Part shown: positions 24,978 through 34,108 of the stretch, in pieces | Layout: every line of letters begins with the position of its first letter | Numbering within the stretch: the stretch's first letter is position 1 | Source of the DNA: Spirulina sp. CCY15215 | GTDB lineage: Bacteria > Cyanobacteriota > Cyanobacteriia > Cyanobacteriales > Spirulinaceae | NCBI RefSeq assembly: GCF_016888125.1 | Contig: NZ_JACSWA010000621.1 | Span: 44,937-108,936, forward strand | Reading direction: 5' to 3' | DNA: 64,000 bases | Made by a program: the position numbers and the translations under genes | Notes under the pieces: generated by a model | Database searches by the model: none | What the model was told of the DNA's origin: nothing | Seen by the model: only the letters and a program-made list of their open reading frames with translations

Positions 24978-25439
24978 TCAAAGAAATTGAGTCAGATCGA
25001 ACTCTCCCGAGGGGACATCCTCCGCAAAACGTTCTGCATTGAGAAGTAATAATAATCGTTCTGTATAATCTACCGCACCCCTCAACTCCTCTTGCAGCAA
25101 CGTCAATCCAGCGTTGGCATATTCTTCAAAAATTGTAATTCTCTCTGACTCGCTTTGGGGATTGTAAGCTGAGAGAATGGCCGGATCTTGGGTTTGCGCG
25201 ATCGCAATGAGTTTGATAAGGCGATCGTAGCCGCGAGAAATAAAAATATCGAGTCCGATCGGTGCGGGTTCATTTTTAGAAGCAATGTCAATAGGAGTGC
25301 GTTTTTGCGCCTTAATTCCCAGCAGTGCAGCAAAAACCAACAGATCTGCATAAGTCTGAAAAGTCCCCTCGCGTCCCGATACCAGTGCTTGGACAAATTC
25401 AGATTTATCTTTTGAGACGCGGATTCTACTTGCACCCAT
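24978..25439 (-). CDS. dnd system-associated protein 4-like protein (orphan)
   Basis: 153 aa from ATG 25439. The sequence RIRVSKDKSEFVQAL, GTFQTYADLLVFAALLG, GYDRLIKLIAIAQTQDP and IFEEYANAGLTLLQEELRGAVDY matches my recollection of DNA phosphorothioation-associated protein 4, found beside dnd genes. These genes place sulfur in the DNA backbone or restrict unmodified DNA. No dndA-E gene is present in this window, so this is either an orphan or part of a system of other composition. Its direct role is unknown. It is convergent with the Uma2-family gene, only six bases apart. Confidence 0.7.
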   Translation of the reverse strand: MGASRIRVSKDKSEFVQALVSGREGTFQTYADLLVFAALLGIKAQKRTPIDIASKNEPAPIGLDIFISRGYDRLIKLIAIAQTQDPAILSAYNPQSESERITIFEEYANAGLTLLQEELRGAVDYTERLLLLLNAERFAEDVPSGEFDLTQFL

Positions 25440-25588
25440 TTCCAAGAAAAATGAACAACGATCGGCGATCGATAGGGATGAGGGAAAACGAATCTGTTAA
25501 ACTGAAAAGTTGTGGTTTACAGAGACAAACTCTCAAACCGAATCCCCCTTGACCCGATATTGCCAAATTTTATCGAACTATAACCCTG

Positions 25589-26110
25589 ATGAAACATACT
25601 ATTTCTGTTTTAGTTGAAGACGAAGCAGGAGTTCTCGCTCGCATTGCTGGATTATTCGCCCGCCGAGGCTTTAATATTGAGAGTCTGGCTGTCGGTCCTG
25701 CCGAAAAAATGACCGTATCCCGCATTACGATGGTGGTATCCGGGGATGATAGCGTGATCGAACAAATCATCAAGCAACTTTATAAGCTCATTAGCGTTAT
25801 CAAAGTACAGGACATCACTCAAACTCCTGCGGTTGAACGAGAGTTAATGTTAGTCAAGATTAATGCGACGACATCTAATCGCGCTGAGGCGATCGAAATC
25901 GTACAAGTGTTCCGCGCTCGCATTGTTGATATTTCTGAAGAGACATTAACTATTGAAGTAGTCGGCGATCCTGGGAAAATGGTGGCGATCGTGCAGATGC
26001 TCAACAAATTTGGGATTCGCGAAATTGCTCGCACGGGAAAAATTGCCCTAACGCGAGAATCTGGAGTCAATACTGAATATCTTAAGTCTTTAGAAGCGAA
26101 AGTCAGTTAA
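25589..26110 (+). CDS. ilvH: acetolactate synthase small (regulatory) subunit
   Basis: 173 aa. N-terminal ACT domain: [36 protein letters not shown], with [11 protein letters not shown]; the C-terminal domain has ERELMLVKI and [14 protein letters not shown]. It regulates the catalytic IlvB subunit and gives valine feedback inhibition in branched-chain amino acid synthesis. The catalytic subunit is not next to it, which is usual in cyanobacteria. It ends before a shared terminator with psaC. Confidence 0.96.
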   Translation: MKHTISVLVEDEAGVLARIAGLFARRGFNIESLAVGPAEKMTVSRITMVVSGDDSVIEQIIKQLYKLISVIKVQDITQTPAVERELMLVKINATTSNRAEAIEIVQVFRARIVDISEETLTIEVVGDPGKMVAIVQMLNKFGIREIARTGKIALTRESGVNTEYLKSLEAKVS

Positions 26111-26148
26111 GAGGAGGGCGATCGCGCTATCCTATCCAATATATAAAA

Positions 26149-26181
26149 AAAGCAGGGACAATGAATAATCGTCCCTGCTTT
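26149..26181. terminator. bidirectional hairpin between ilvH and psaC
   Basis: A perfect 10-bp stem AAGCAGGGAC (26150-26159) / GTCCCTGCTT (26171-26180). On the minus strand it is followed by a TTTTTT run, making a strong psaC terminator. On the plus strand the T tract is short. Confidence 0.85.
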
Positions 26182-26203
26182 GCTTGTGGCATGAAGGTTT
26201 TAT

Positions 26204-26491
<288 letters not shown>

Positions 26492-26711
26492 TTACTCAAG
26501 GGTTAGTTTACCTCAGAGGTTAATCTCTACTGATAAAAGATGACAGAACCGTTAAATTCTGTAACAATTTATCGGAAGTGAAGGGGAAATCGCAACATTA
26601 TGTTGGAAAACTCGGCTATTTCTGTCGGTTTCCCCCAATGGCAAGGAAATGCTCCTCGGAAGAAGATAAAGATGCGAGCGATCGCACTTATCTCTCTGGA
26701 GCATTGGAAAA

Positions 26712-27215
26712 ATGTTACGAACCCAAAGATATTCCTACCCCGATTTAGCTTCTCTACGTCGCCAGATGAACCAATTGTATCGCGATGAGAGTGCCAATCA
26801 TGGGCGCAATGACAGAGAAACTCCTTGGAGTCCTCCCGTTGAATTAGAGAACTTTAGCGATCGCCTTGTGTTGCGGGTTTTGCTTCCTGGGATCAGTTCT
26901 CAAGATATCGATATCAGTGTCCAAAGCAAAATGGTCACAATTCAGGGAAAACGTCCCTATCAACAAAAGGCCGACAGTCGAGGATTCTTTCAAGCAGAAT
27001 TCCCCTATGGCGAATTTGAGCGCAAAATCCCTTTACCGTTAGCCGTCAGTCACGATGGTATTGAAGCGAGTTTCGCTGAGGGAATACTCACTTTGAATCT
27101 TTACAAACGGGAAGCACGAGAAAACCGTGCTGTTAAAGTCAATCTCAGCAAGACCCAAACGAGCGATCGCATTGTAAGCCAATCGGAGGCGATCGCGGAT
27201 CCTTGGAATGATTAA
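26712..27215 (+). CDS. small heat shock protein (Hsp20/alpha-crystallin)
   Basis: 167 aa. The alpha-crystallin domain covers about 35-145: PPVELENFSDRLVLRVLLPG, DIDISVQSKMVTIQGKRPY, GEFERKIPLPLAVSHDGIEASFAEGILTLNL. The closing loop has the GILTL signature; the C-terminal tail lacks an obvious I-x-I/V motif, so oligomer contacts may differ. It is an ATP-independent holdase. No CIRCE element was seen in the 262-bp region shared with psaC. Confidence 0.92.
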   Translation: MLRTQRYSYPDLASLRRQMNQLYRDESANHGRNDRETPWSPPVELENFSDRLVLRVLLPGISSQDIDISVQSKMVTIQGKRPYQQKADSRGFFQAEFPYGEFERKIPLPLAVSHDGIEASFAEGILTLNLYKREARENRAVKVNLSKTQTSDRIVSQSEAIADPWND

Positions 27216-27222
27216 GTTATCT

Positions 27223-27268
27223 AAACGGGAAACAAAATTAATAATGAAATTAATCTAATTTCCCGTTT
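27223..27268. terminator. hairpin between convergent hsp20 and ureB
   Basis: AAACGGGAAA (27223-27232) pairs with TTTCCCGTTT (27259-27268), a 10-bp stem with a 26-base AT-rich loop. The right arm overlaps the last codons of ureB. T tracts are weak, so termination is plausible but not certain. Confidence 0.5.
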
Positions 27269-27558
27269 ATGCGTCCATTTAGCCCATAAACTTCGCGACT
27301 TCCCGCTAGGGTGACTAATTCGACTTCTTTTTCGTCTCCTGGTTCAAAACGGACTGCGGTTCCTGCGGGAATATTGAGACGCATTCCTTTGGTTGTCTCG
27401 CGATCGAAGTTCAATGCTGAATTAACCTCGTAAAAATGGAAATGGGAGCCAACTTGAATGGGTCGATCGCCGGAATTGCTCACATTGACGGTTAATGTCT
27501 CGCGTCCTTCATTTAACGCGATCGCCCCTTCTTCTACCAATAGTTCCCCTGGAATCAT
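27250..27558 (-). CDS. ureB: urease subunit beta
   Basis: 102 aa from ATG 27558, the family start ([20 protein letters not shown]); the open frame extends eight codons upstream. Other conserved stretches: [43 protein letters not shown]. It joins UreA and UreC in the nickel urease. Neither partner nor accessory gene is adjacent, in line with the scattered urease genes of several cyanobacteria. Confidence 0.96.
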   Translation of the reverse strand: MIPGELLVEEGAIALNEGRETLTVNVSNSGDRPIQVGSHFHFYEVNSALNFDRETTKGMRLNIPAGTAVRFEPGDEKEVELVTLAGSREVYGLNGRINGKLD

Positions 27559-27586
27559 TTTTTTTAATTTGCAATTTTTCAATAAC

Positions 27587-27640
27587 TAATTATCAACCAT
27601 CAACTATCAACTATCAACTATCAACCATCAACTATCAACT
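27587..27640. repeat. heptanucleotide STRR, (AACTATC)-type, about 7 copies
   Basis: An array of AACTATC with AACCATC variants. The glycosyltransferase gene read from the right ends inside it: on its coding strand the unit GTTGATA brings TGA and TAG in all frames and supplies the stop at 27628. Confidence 0.85.
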
Positions 27641-28620
27641 ACTTCGCGCACGCGATAGATGGGTCTTCCTTGGGATTCGTGGTAAGTTCTCATCAATAAT
27701 TCGGCCAATAAGCCAAAACTAAATAACTGGACTCCCGCTAAAATCAGAATCGCTACGAGAATGAGGAGAGGGCGATCGCCAATTTGCTTTCCCAGTCCAA
27801 ACTTGAGAAAGGTTAAATATCCCCCCAACACAGTTCCCAAAACTGTACAAATGATTCCCAATGAGCCAAAAACGTGCATGGGACGGGTGAGGAATTTTCT
27901 CATAAAGAAAACCGTGAACAAGTCCAAAACGACTCGAATCGTGCGTCCCAAACCATACTTACTGTGTCCATATTTACGGGCATGATGGCGCACGGGCAAT
28001 TCTGCAATTCTGGCTCCTTCAATATAAGCTAAAGCAGGCAAGAAACGATGCAATTCCCCGTATAAGTTCATATCGGCGACTAACTCTGCCCGATAAGCCT
28101 TCAGAGAACAGCCGTAATCGTGAACTTTAACCCCCGTCATGCCCCCGATCAGCCAATTTGCAATCTTAGAGGGTAAAAGGCGAGTTAACGCATCATCTTG
28201 GCGATTTTTGCGCCACCCACTCACTAAATCGTAACCCTCCTCCAGTTTGGCTAATAAGAGGGGAATATCTGCCGGATCGTTCTGTAAATCTCCATCTAGG
28301 GTCACGATCGCCCGTCCCCTCGCATAGTTAAATCCAGCCGCCATTGCGGGAGTTTGTCCATAATTGCGCCGTAGCAATACTCCACGCAAATAAGGTTCTT
28401 TTTGCGCCAATTCCTTCAATAATTGCGTAGATCCATCCGTGGAACCATCATCAATACAGAGAATTTCATAACTCAACCCTGTCTCTTGCAATACTACATT
28501 AATCGCTGCAATCAACTCGGGTAAACTCTCTACCTCGTTGTACAGAGGAATTGCTACCGAAACATCTAAATCGGTAATAGGCAATCGTTCATCAATCAGG
28601 GATAATTGTTCCTTGTTCAT
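27628..28620 (-). CDS. membrane-anchored family 2 glycosyltransferase (polyprenyl-phosphate sugar synthase type)
   Basis: 330 aa. GT-A domain, residues 15-235: VSVAIPLYNEVESLPELI, CIDDGSTDGS, RNYGQTPAMAAGFNYARG, TLDGDLQNDP (the metal-binding DxD), and the C-terminal QDDALTRLLPSK. Two membrane helices follow (about 240-265 and 280-310). This is the DPM1/GtrB/ArnC plan: transfer of a sugar from a nucleotide donor to a polyprenyl phosphate on the cytoplasmic face. It overlaps the upstream flippase-like gene by four bases, a clear operon. Its last residues VVDS and stop are read from the heptamer array. Confidence 0.93.
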   Translation of the reverse strand: MNKEQLSLIDERLPITDLDVSVAIPLYNEVESLPELIAAINVVLQETGLSYEILCIDDGSTDGSTQLLKELAQKEPYLRGVLLRRNYGQTPAMAAGFNYARGRAIVTLDGDLQNDPADIPLLLAKLEEGYDLVSGWRKNRQDDALTRLLPSKIANWLIGGMTGVKVHDYGCSLKAYRAELVADMNLYGELHRFLPALAYIEGARIAELPVRHHARKYGHSKYGLGRTIRVVLDLFTVFFMRKFLTRPMHVFGSLGIICTVLGTVLGGYLTFLKFGLGKQIGDRPLLILVAILILAGVQLFSFGLLAELLMRTYHESQGRPIYRVREVVDS

Positions 28621-29516
28621 TGTTTAATTAACCATGCGATCGCTGCACCAATTGCTTCTGCTGAAGTTCCAATCAGGCGATAGACGGCGATCGCCATGAC
28701 AAACTCTCCTTGTAATAAGGCGATCGCCGTCCCCTCAAATACGCCAATTCCTCCTGGTGCCCCTGGAACAATCATTCCTAATAACCAAGCAAAAATAAAC
28801 ACGCCGAATAACTGAGGAACCTGCTCAAATTTTAAAGGATATAGTGCCAAGACAACCATTAAAAAACCACTTCCGCGCAAACCCAGAAAGATGAATTCCC
28901 CCAAAAGAGGCAAAACAGGATAGTTTTGTACTTGTGGGATTGATTTTTTGGTTGCAATGTGTTTGTTTTTTCCTTTGAGTTTGCCCGCGATCGCCAAAGC
29001 AGGATTGAGAAAAATGGGATGAATTCCCACTAATACCCCTCCTAAAAAAAGCAATTGCCAACCGAGGTTAAACTGAGGATAACTCAATAAAGCCCAGATA
29101 ATCGCCGCCGCCGCCATGAGTAGTGACTCGAGTAGGATGCTAATTGTTGCGATCGCCAAGGAAATTTTCTCTTTTTCGGCTGCGCGAATGCGTCCATAAA
29201 AATGCCAAATATTACCGGGAATATATTTAGCAATATTTGTCGTCAGATAGACGCGAATGCTCCATTCTGGGGCAACGGGATGCTTTAAAAATGATAAAAT
29301 CCAACCCCATACCCATCCCGTCCAACAATGTGCTAGAAGTGTCACTAGCAAGGCGATCGCTAAATAACCCCAATCTATATTTTCAATACTTGTCGCTGTC
29401 ACATTCTGCCAATGAACTCGCAAAGTTTTCGCAACAAAAAAGCAAATTCCCGCCAAAATTGCCCAGCGTAAAAAGGGTTTGAGAGAAGAAATAACGGATT
29501 TGAGGGAAAATTTCAT
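28617..29516 (-). CDS. UPF0104 / lysylphosphatidylglycerol synthase-type membrane protein
   Basis: 299 aa with about eight membrane helices. Motifs of the family: SIRVYLTTNIAKYIPGNIWHFYGR (about 82-105), PGAPGGIGVFEGTAI (about 245-260). Members linked to glycosyltransferases are often proposed to move polyprenyl-linked sugars or to flip lipids, but direct evidence is limited. It is the first gene of a two-gene operon with the family 2 glycosyltransferase, and a GT39 gene is divergent from it 83 bp away. Confidence 0.88.
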   Translation of the reverse strand: MKFSLKSVISSLKPFLRWAILAGICFFVAKTLRVHWQNVTATSIENIDWGYLAIALLVTLLAHCWTGWVWGWILSFLKHPVAPEWSIRVYLTTNIAKYIPGNIWHFYGRIRAAEKEKISLAIATISILLESLLMAAAAIIWALLSYPQFNLGWQLLFLGGVLVGIHPIFLNPALAIAGKLKGKNKHIATKKSIPQVQNYPVLPLLGEFIFLGLRGSGFLMVVLALYPLKFEQVPQLFGVFIFAWLLGMIVPGAPGGIGVFEGTAIALLQGEFVMAIAVYRLIGTSAEAIGAAIAWLIKQ

Positions 29517-29599
29517 CGTGCTGCGAGAATCGACAAAGACAAAAGCACTTTTTGATTATTGAAGTTATTTTTTTGGAGTTATAGCTCGTCTTTTGATCT

Positions 29600-31195
29600 A
29601 TGATAGAGCAAAATTATCTGATCCTCATCCTTTTTTTCAATACAATTGTTCTTAAAACGATTTTTTCAATCCAGAGAATTAGGATATCGTGTAGTGATTG
29701 GGAAAATACTCTTCTCAAGGAAATGATAGTCAAAATTAAAATCACTGTTTATCAACTATTATCTAAAGCTAAATCAAAAGGGATTTTGATATTTATAATT
29801 CTGGGTATTTCGACTTTTTTGTGTTTTTGTAAAATTAACTATAGAGGTTTGTGGATTGATGAGTTTATTAGTATTAGAGATGCCCAAAATCTTGGCTTCA
29901 AAAAAGGAAGGCTTTTATATTATGTTCTTTTGAATCCTTGGATGAATATCTCTAAACATGATATTTGGCTGAGAAGTCTTTCAGTTATCTTTGCTTTAGC
30001 AAGTGTTTATGCTATTTATCGGTTAGCTCAACAACTATTCGATCAAAAAACTGCATTACTATCTTCTTTGTTTCTGAGTATATCTCCTATTTTTGTCAAT
30101 CATACACAAGAAGTTAGATATTACATCTTGAGCGTATTTTTTGGAATTATTGGAGCAATTTATTTTTGTAAATATCTCTATCAAGATAATAGAAAACAGC
30201 AAAATATTAGTCGGTATGCTTGGATATTAGCTAGGGTTCTCGCTTGTTTTACAACACCTTTAAATCTCGTCTTTGTTCTTTCTGATTTCTTTATTTTCAT
30301 TATTTATTTTATTACTCGAAAAAGAAGATTAACATATCAAAATATATCTAAACTTACGTCAGATTACTCACTGATTGCATTGGCTATTTTTCCCGTTGCT
30401 GTATCCGTTTATATAGACGTTAACTCTCATAAATTAACCCCGCCAATTCCAGGATTAACAGATGTTTTAAGACAAGTCAGAATTTTGACAGTTTATGCTC
30501 ATCCACCCTCATCAAAACTTACAGCATTGTTGCTACAATTTATTGTTTTGATGATTTTGGCGATTTGGGCTTTTTCTTTATGGCGAAGTAGGAATCGGAA
30601 ATATGTTATCTTGATTGCAATTTGGGCATTTTTGCCAATCTTTATCGTCTTTGTGTTTTCACACGCATTTTACTCGATTTGGATAAGTCGCTATATTATG
30701 TCGAGTTTGCCCTACTTTATGATTCTACTGTCTTTAGGATTGATTGAACTTGCAAAAAAATTCCGCATACTAGCAATTGTAATGTTGGGATTTTATCTGT
30801 TTGCATCAGGAGCAGGTCTAATGAAATACTACAATACAAAAAATAGATATATTGGTGCTTCCGATCGCTATCGGGATATTGCTCACTATATTTGCAGCGA
30901 TCGCCACAGAGGAGATATCCTTGTTTGGTCGATTATTCATAAAATGACTCTGCCTTTTACACATTACTGCGATCGAGATTTATCAATTTATCCACAAAAC
31001 TTACCCAATAAATCTTCAGATAGTAAAGAATTAGCCGCTTGGGTGGATTCGATACCAACAACAAAAGTACCAATTTGGCTCGTTTATGGTCAAAAGTCCA
31101 AACCTCTTTTAGAACCTCTGCAAAAAAAATTCACTATTGAGGAACATAAAGAATTTGATGGATTTAGTGTTTTTGTACTTCAGAAGAAGCGGTAG
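29600..31195 (+). CDS. GT39-like membrane glycosyltransferase (polyprenyl-phosphate sugar user)
   Basis: 531 aa from the first ATG; an ATG at 29723 would give 490 aa and a more usual N-terminus, but neither has a good ribosome-binding site. The hallmark is RGLWIDEFISIRDAQ in the first periplasmic loop (catalytic Asp-Glu of GT-C/PMT proteins), followed by about ten membrane helices and a C-terminal periplasmic domain of about 110 residues. Such enzymes take a sugar from a polyprenyl-phosphate donor, which would be made by the divergent family 2 enzyme. Low GC and few HIP1 sites compared with its neighbours could mean acquisition. The acceptor is unknown. Confidence 0.8.
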   Translation: MIEQNYLILILFFNTIVLKTIFSIQRIRISCSDWENTLLKEMIVKIKITVYQLLSKAKSKGILIFIILGISTFLCFCKINYRGLWIDEFISIRDAQNLGFKKGRLLYYVLLNPWMNISKHDIWLRSLSVIFALASVYAIYRLAQQLFDQKTALLSSLFLSISPIFVNHTQEVRYYILSVFFGIIGAIYFCKYLYQDNRKQQNISRYAWILARVLACFTTPLNLVFVLSDFFIFIIYFITRKRRLTYQNISKLTSDYSLIALAIFPVAVSVYIDVNSHKLTPPIPGLTDVLRQVRILTVYAHPPSSKLTALLLQFIVLMILAIWAFSLWRSRNRKYVILIAIWAFLPIFIVFVFSHAFYSIWISRYIMSSLPYFMILLSLGLIELAKKFRILAIVMLGFYLFASGAGLMKYYNTKNRYIGASDRYRDIAHYICSDRHRGDILVWSIIHKMTLPFTHYCDRDLSIYPQNLPNKSSDSKELAAWVDSIPTTKVPIWLVYGQKSKPLLEPLQKKFTIEEHKEFDGFSVFVLQKKR

Positions 31196-31334
31196 GGATA
31201 AAATATTGAGACAAAAACGATCGAGGGAATCCTGTCTTGGGGTTTTTTCGCGATTTCCGTATGATAGATAAGGGGATAATATCAGGGTGAGTGCTTTTCA
31301 GACTGAAATAGAGTGACGATTGTGGAGTAGAATT

Positions 31335-33491
31335 ATGAAAACGCTGATTATTACCGATGAATCCGTCAATCTGGCCTCGCTCGATCGCGCTTTGCGATCG
31401 CGTCATCACGAGTTATTTTTGCTCAACCGCGCCACGGTAGAAGAGAATTTGTCTCATCCTCTCTATTCCTTGATTTTTATCGCTTTATCTAATCCTCTTG
31501 AACAAGGATTACCACTCTGTCGATTCCTCAAGCACAAATTTTCTAGTTCTACTATTATTCTCTGTGTAGAAGAAATTAATAATGAGATATTACAAGAATT
31601 TCTGGGAGTTGGGATTCATGATTACTTAAATCTTCCTTTGAGCGATCAGGAATTAAATTTACGTTTATCAGTAATTGAAAAACAAATTGAGGAAAATATA
31701 GCAAGAAACACTAAAGCGAGAACCGCTAATGGCTTCAGAACAGCAGCACTACAACAATTTCCCTATATAGTCAGTCATCATCTGAGACAAACTTTAATTC
31801 AAATCAAAAAACAATTAAATGAACTCCTGATTCAACCCAGGGAAATTCCTTTTGATATTGAAACAAAAGCATATCTTGGACAACTCCTAGAACGCACTCG
31901 ATTAATGCACCAATTAATTAGCGAAGTCTTAATCGATCATAACCAAAACTTAAAACAAGGTATTTCAGAATCACCCATTTCCCATCAAGATTATTTACTG
32001 GTCGATCGCAATTTCATTATTCAAGAACATTCGGATGGTATTAATCGCTATGCAGAACAAGATATTGTTATTTTTAAAGGGGAAGATGTGCGAACGAGTT
32101 TTCCAGAATTAACGGGAAGCGAAGAAACTTTAACCAAAGTTATTCAGGCTGAAATTAACAATTTTGGAATACCTGGAATTGCCAGAGTTGCTGAACGAAA
32201 TTCTCCCTTATATTTTGATATTTATGTCACCAAGTATATGGGAGATTTTCTGGAGAATCCTTATCTGATTATTCTTTTAAATGATGCCACAGATCGAATG
32301 ATTTTTCAACAAAAATTAGTTCAATCTGCCAATGAAGCGGAATTATTATTAAGGAGACTTAGGGGGATTAATGATTATATTGATAAAATCATTAATTCTA
32401 TGGCTGATGCTCTTATTGTAACAACGCAGGCAGGAATTATTAAAAAAGTTAATCGAGCAACAAAAGAACTATTTGGCTATAGCGAACGAGAATTACTCGA
32501 TCGCCCCTTGACAAAACTCCTGTGCGATGGTGAGTTATTAAGTCAAGTTAAAGATATTAATGTCAAACCTCGAGTCGAAATTGCTTGTCTTCGTAAAACA
32601 GGAGAAAAAATAGCTGTTGCTTTTTCCTGTGGATCGATTCAAACCGTAGACGATCGCCCAGAATATGTTTATGTTGGTCGAGATATCACCGAACAAAAAA
32701 AAGCAGAAGCAAGAATTCGCAAACTTTATGCGTCTCTACAAGAGAAAACCATAGAATTACAGAATGTTAATGAAGAACTAGAATCATTCTCTCGAACTGT
32801 TTCCCACGATTTGAGAACGCCGATTTCTCACATTGAGTTTTTTAATCAAATGCTGCTTGAAGAGTATGGAGACAAATTAGATGAAGAAGGCAAAGATTAT
32901 ATTCAGCAGATTGAAAAATCCTGTCAAAGGATGAAACGCTTAATTGAAGATTTATTGCAACTCTCTCGTATTACTAAAAGCGATCTTCCCTTAACCGAGG
33001 TCAATTTAAGCCAAATGGCAAAAAATGTTCTTGACTCTTTAAGAGTTAATATGCCTCATCGCCAAGCAGAATTTAATATTTGTCCCGATTTAATCGTTCA
33101 AGCAAATGAACCACTTCTACACATTGTTTTGGATAATCTGTTGGGAAATGCGTGGAAATATACGAGTAAGCGCGAAGTTACAAAAATAGAATTAGGGGTG
33201 AGTATTCCGCCGTTACTCAATTCGGAAAAGTCAAATTCAAGAGAACCTTTTGTGTATTATATTCGCGATAATGGTGCGGGATTTAATATGGATCATGCTG
33301 CCAAATTGTTTCGTGCTTTTGAACGTCTCCATTCTCCAACCGAGTTTGAGGGAACGGGGATTGGTTTAACAACTGTTCAGCGTATTATTCAACGGCATGG
33401 GGGCAAAATTTGGGCGGAAGGGGAAGTCAATCTCGGTTCAACATTTTATTTTACATTAAATAGCGATTCGGTCATTGAAACTAGCGATTGA
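31335..33491 (+). CDS. sensor histidine kinase with degenerate receiver, second HisKA-like segment and PAS domain
   Basis: 718 aa from ATG 31335 (GGAG seven bases before; a TTG five codons upstream is less likely). Residues 1-120 look like a receiver domain, but the phosphoacceptor site reads FIALSNP, without Asp. Residues about 140-205 resemble a HisKA helix pair (FPYIVSHHLRQTLIQIKKQL) not followed by an ATPase. A PAS-like domain (about 210-330) and a clear PAS domain (about 345-460, with YVGRDITEQKKAEA) follow. The working kinase core is at the end: HisKA with FSRTVSHDLRTPISHIEF (about 485) and HATPase with NLLGNAWKYTS, RDNGAGF and GTGIGLTTVQRI. Cytosolic; the signal is unknown. The 3' end overlaps a convergent hydrolase gene by 11 bp. 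Confidence 0.9.
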   Translation: MKTLIITDESVNLASLDRALRSRHHELFLLNRATVEENLSHPLYSLIFIALSNPLEQGLPLCRFLKHKFSSSTIILCVEEINNEILQEFLGVGIHDYLNLPLSDQELNLRLSVIEKQIEENIARNTKARTANGFRTAALQQFPYIVSHHLRQTLIQIKKQLNELLIQPREIPFDIETKAYLGQLLERTRLMHQLISEVLIDHNQNLKQGISESPISHQDYLLVDRNFIIQEHSDGINRYAEQDIVIFKGEDVRTSFPELTGSEETLTKVIQAEINNFGIPGIARVAERNSPLYFDIYVTKYMGDFLENPYLIILLNDATDRMIFQQKLVQSANEAELLLRRLRGINDYIDKIINSMADALIVTTQAGIIKKVNRATKELFGYSERELLDRPLTKLLCDGELLSQVKDINVKPRVEIACLRKTGEKIAVAFSCGSIQTVDDRPEYVYVGRDITEQKKAEARIRKLYASLQEKTIELQNVNEELESFSRTVSHDLRTPISHIEFFNQMLLEEYGDKLDEEGKDYIQQIEKSCQRMKRLIEDLLQLSRITKSDLPLTEVNLSQMAKNVLDSLRVNMPHRQAEFNICPDLIVQANEPLLHIVLDNLLGNAWKYTSKREVTKIELGVSIPPLLNSEKSNSREPFVYYIRDNGAGFNMDHAAKLFRAFERLHSPTEFEGTGIGLTTVQRIIQRHGGKIWAEGEVNLGSTFYFTLNSDSVIETSD

Positions 33492-34083
33492 GGTCTTGAA
33501 TGAAGGAAAAAAGATGTTGGTGAAATGCTTCTGTTGCTTTCATGTAACAAGCATGACCGGCATTTTCGAGGATTACTTTTTTGGCCTGCGGGATAAGTTC
33601 GACGAGAAGATCTGCTAATTTTGGTGAAACGAGATGATCGTTGCTTCCCCAGATGGCTAAAACAGGCAGTTTAATGCCGGCGATCGCGTCTTGATAGCGA
33701 TTAATACCAACGGGGGCAACGGCAACGAATCCTCGCAATTTTTCGGCAGACTGGGTAATGAATGGCAAACTGTATCCACCACTCATGGAAGGAGACACAA
33801 GCACAGGGCGATCGCATTCAATACCCGCCAGTAATTGCCCGAGGAATTCTTCTCGGGGAAAATTGATGCTTTGGGAAGCCCCATATCCTGGCACATCGAT
33901 CGCGATCGCCCGATAACCGCGATCGGCAAAATAAGCTAAAGTGCCAATCTCTTGCCAAGTATGTGCGGTAAAACTCGCACCGTGTAAAAATAAAATGGTG
34001 GGGGAACTTATGTCTCCTATTTCTAAATAATGAATCGTCGAACCTCGAATTTCTAAAATGTGCGATGCAATGACGGGGGGCAT
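33481..34083 (-). CDS. alpha/beta hydrolase
   Basis: 200 aa from ATG 34083; a TTG four codons upstream was not chosen. Short for the family, but the triad is visible: nucleophile elbow VSPSMSGGYSLPF (about Ser100), acid in WGSNDHLVSP (about Asp148), and His in ENAGHACYM (about 178). The oxyanion-hole motif is LHGASFTAHTW. The lid domain is largely missing, which explains the length. The substrate is unknown. The STAS gene starts 25 bp away in the opposite direction. Confidence 0.85.
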   Translation of the reverse strand: MPPVIASHILEIRGSTIHYLEIGDISSPTILFLHGASFTAHTWQEIGTLAYFADRGYRAIAIDVPGYGASQSINFPREEFLGQLLAGIECDRPVLVSPSMSGGYSLPFITQSAEKLRGFVAVAPVGINRYQDAIAGIKLPVLAIWGSNDHLVSPKLADLLVELIPQAKKVILENAGHACYMKATEAFHQHLFSFIQDLNR

Positions 34084-34108
34084 GGTTTTAATCAATCAGG
34101 AATAACTT

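Noticed and set aside
26600..26788. 62-codon frame upstream of and overlapping the hsp20 gene
   Set aside because: Out of frame with the hsp20 domain; no family features.
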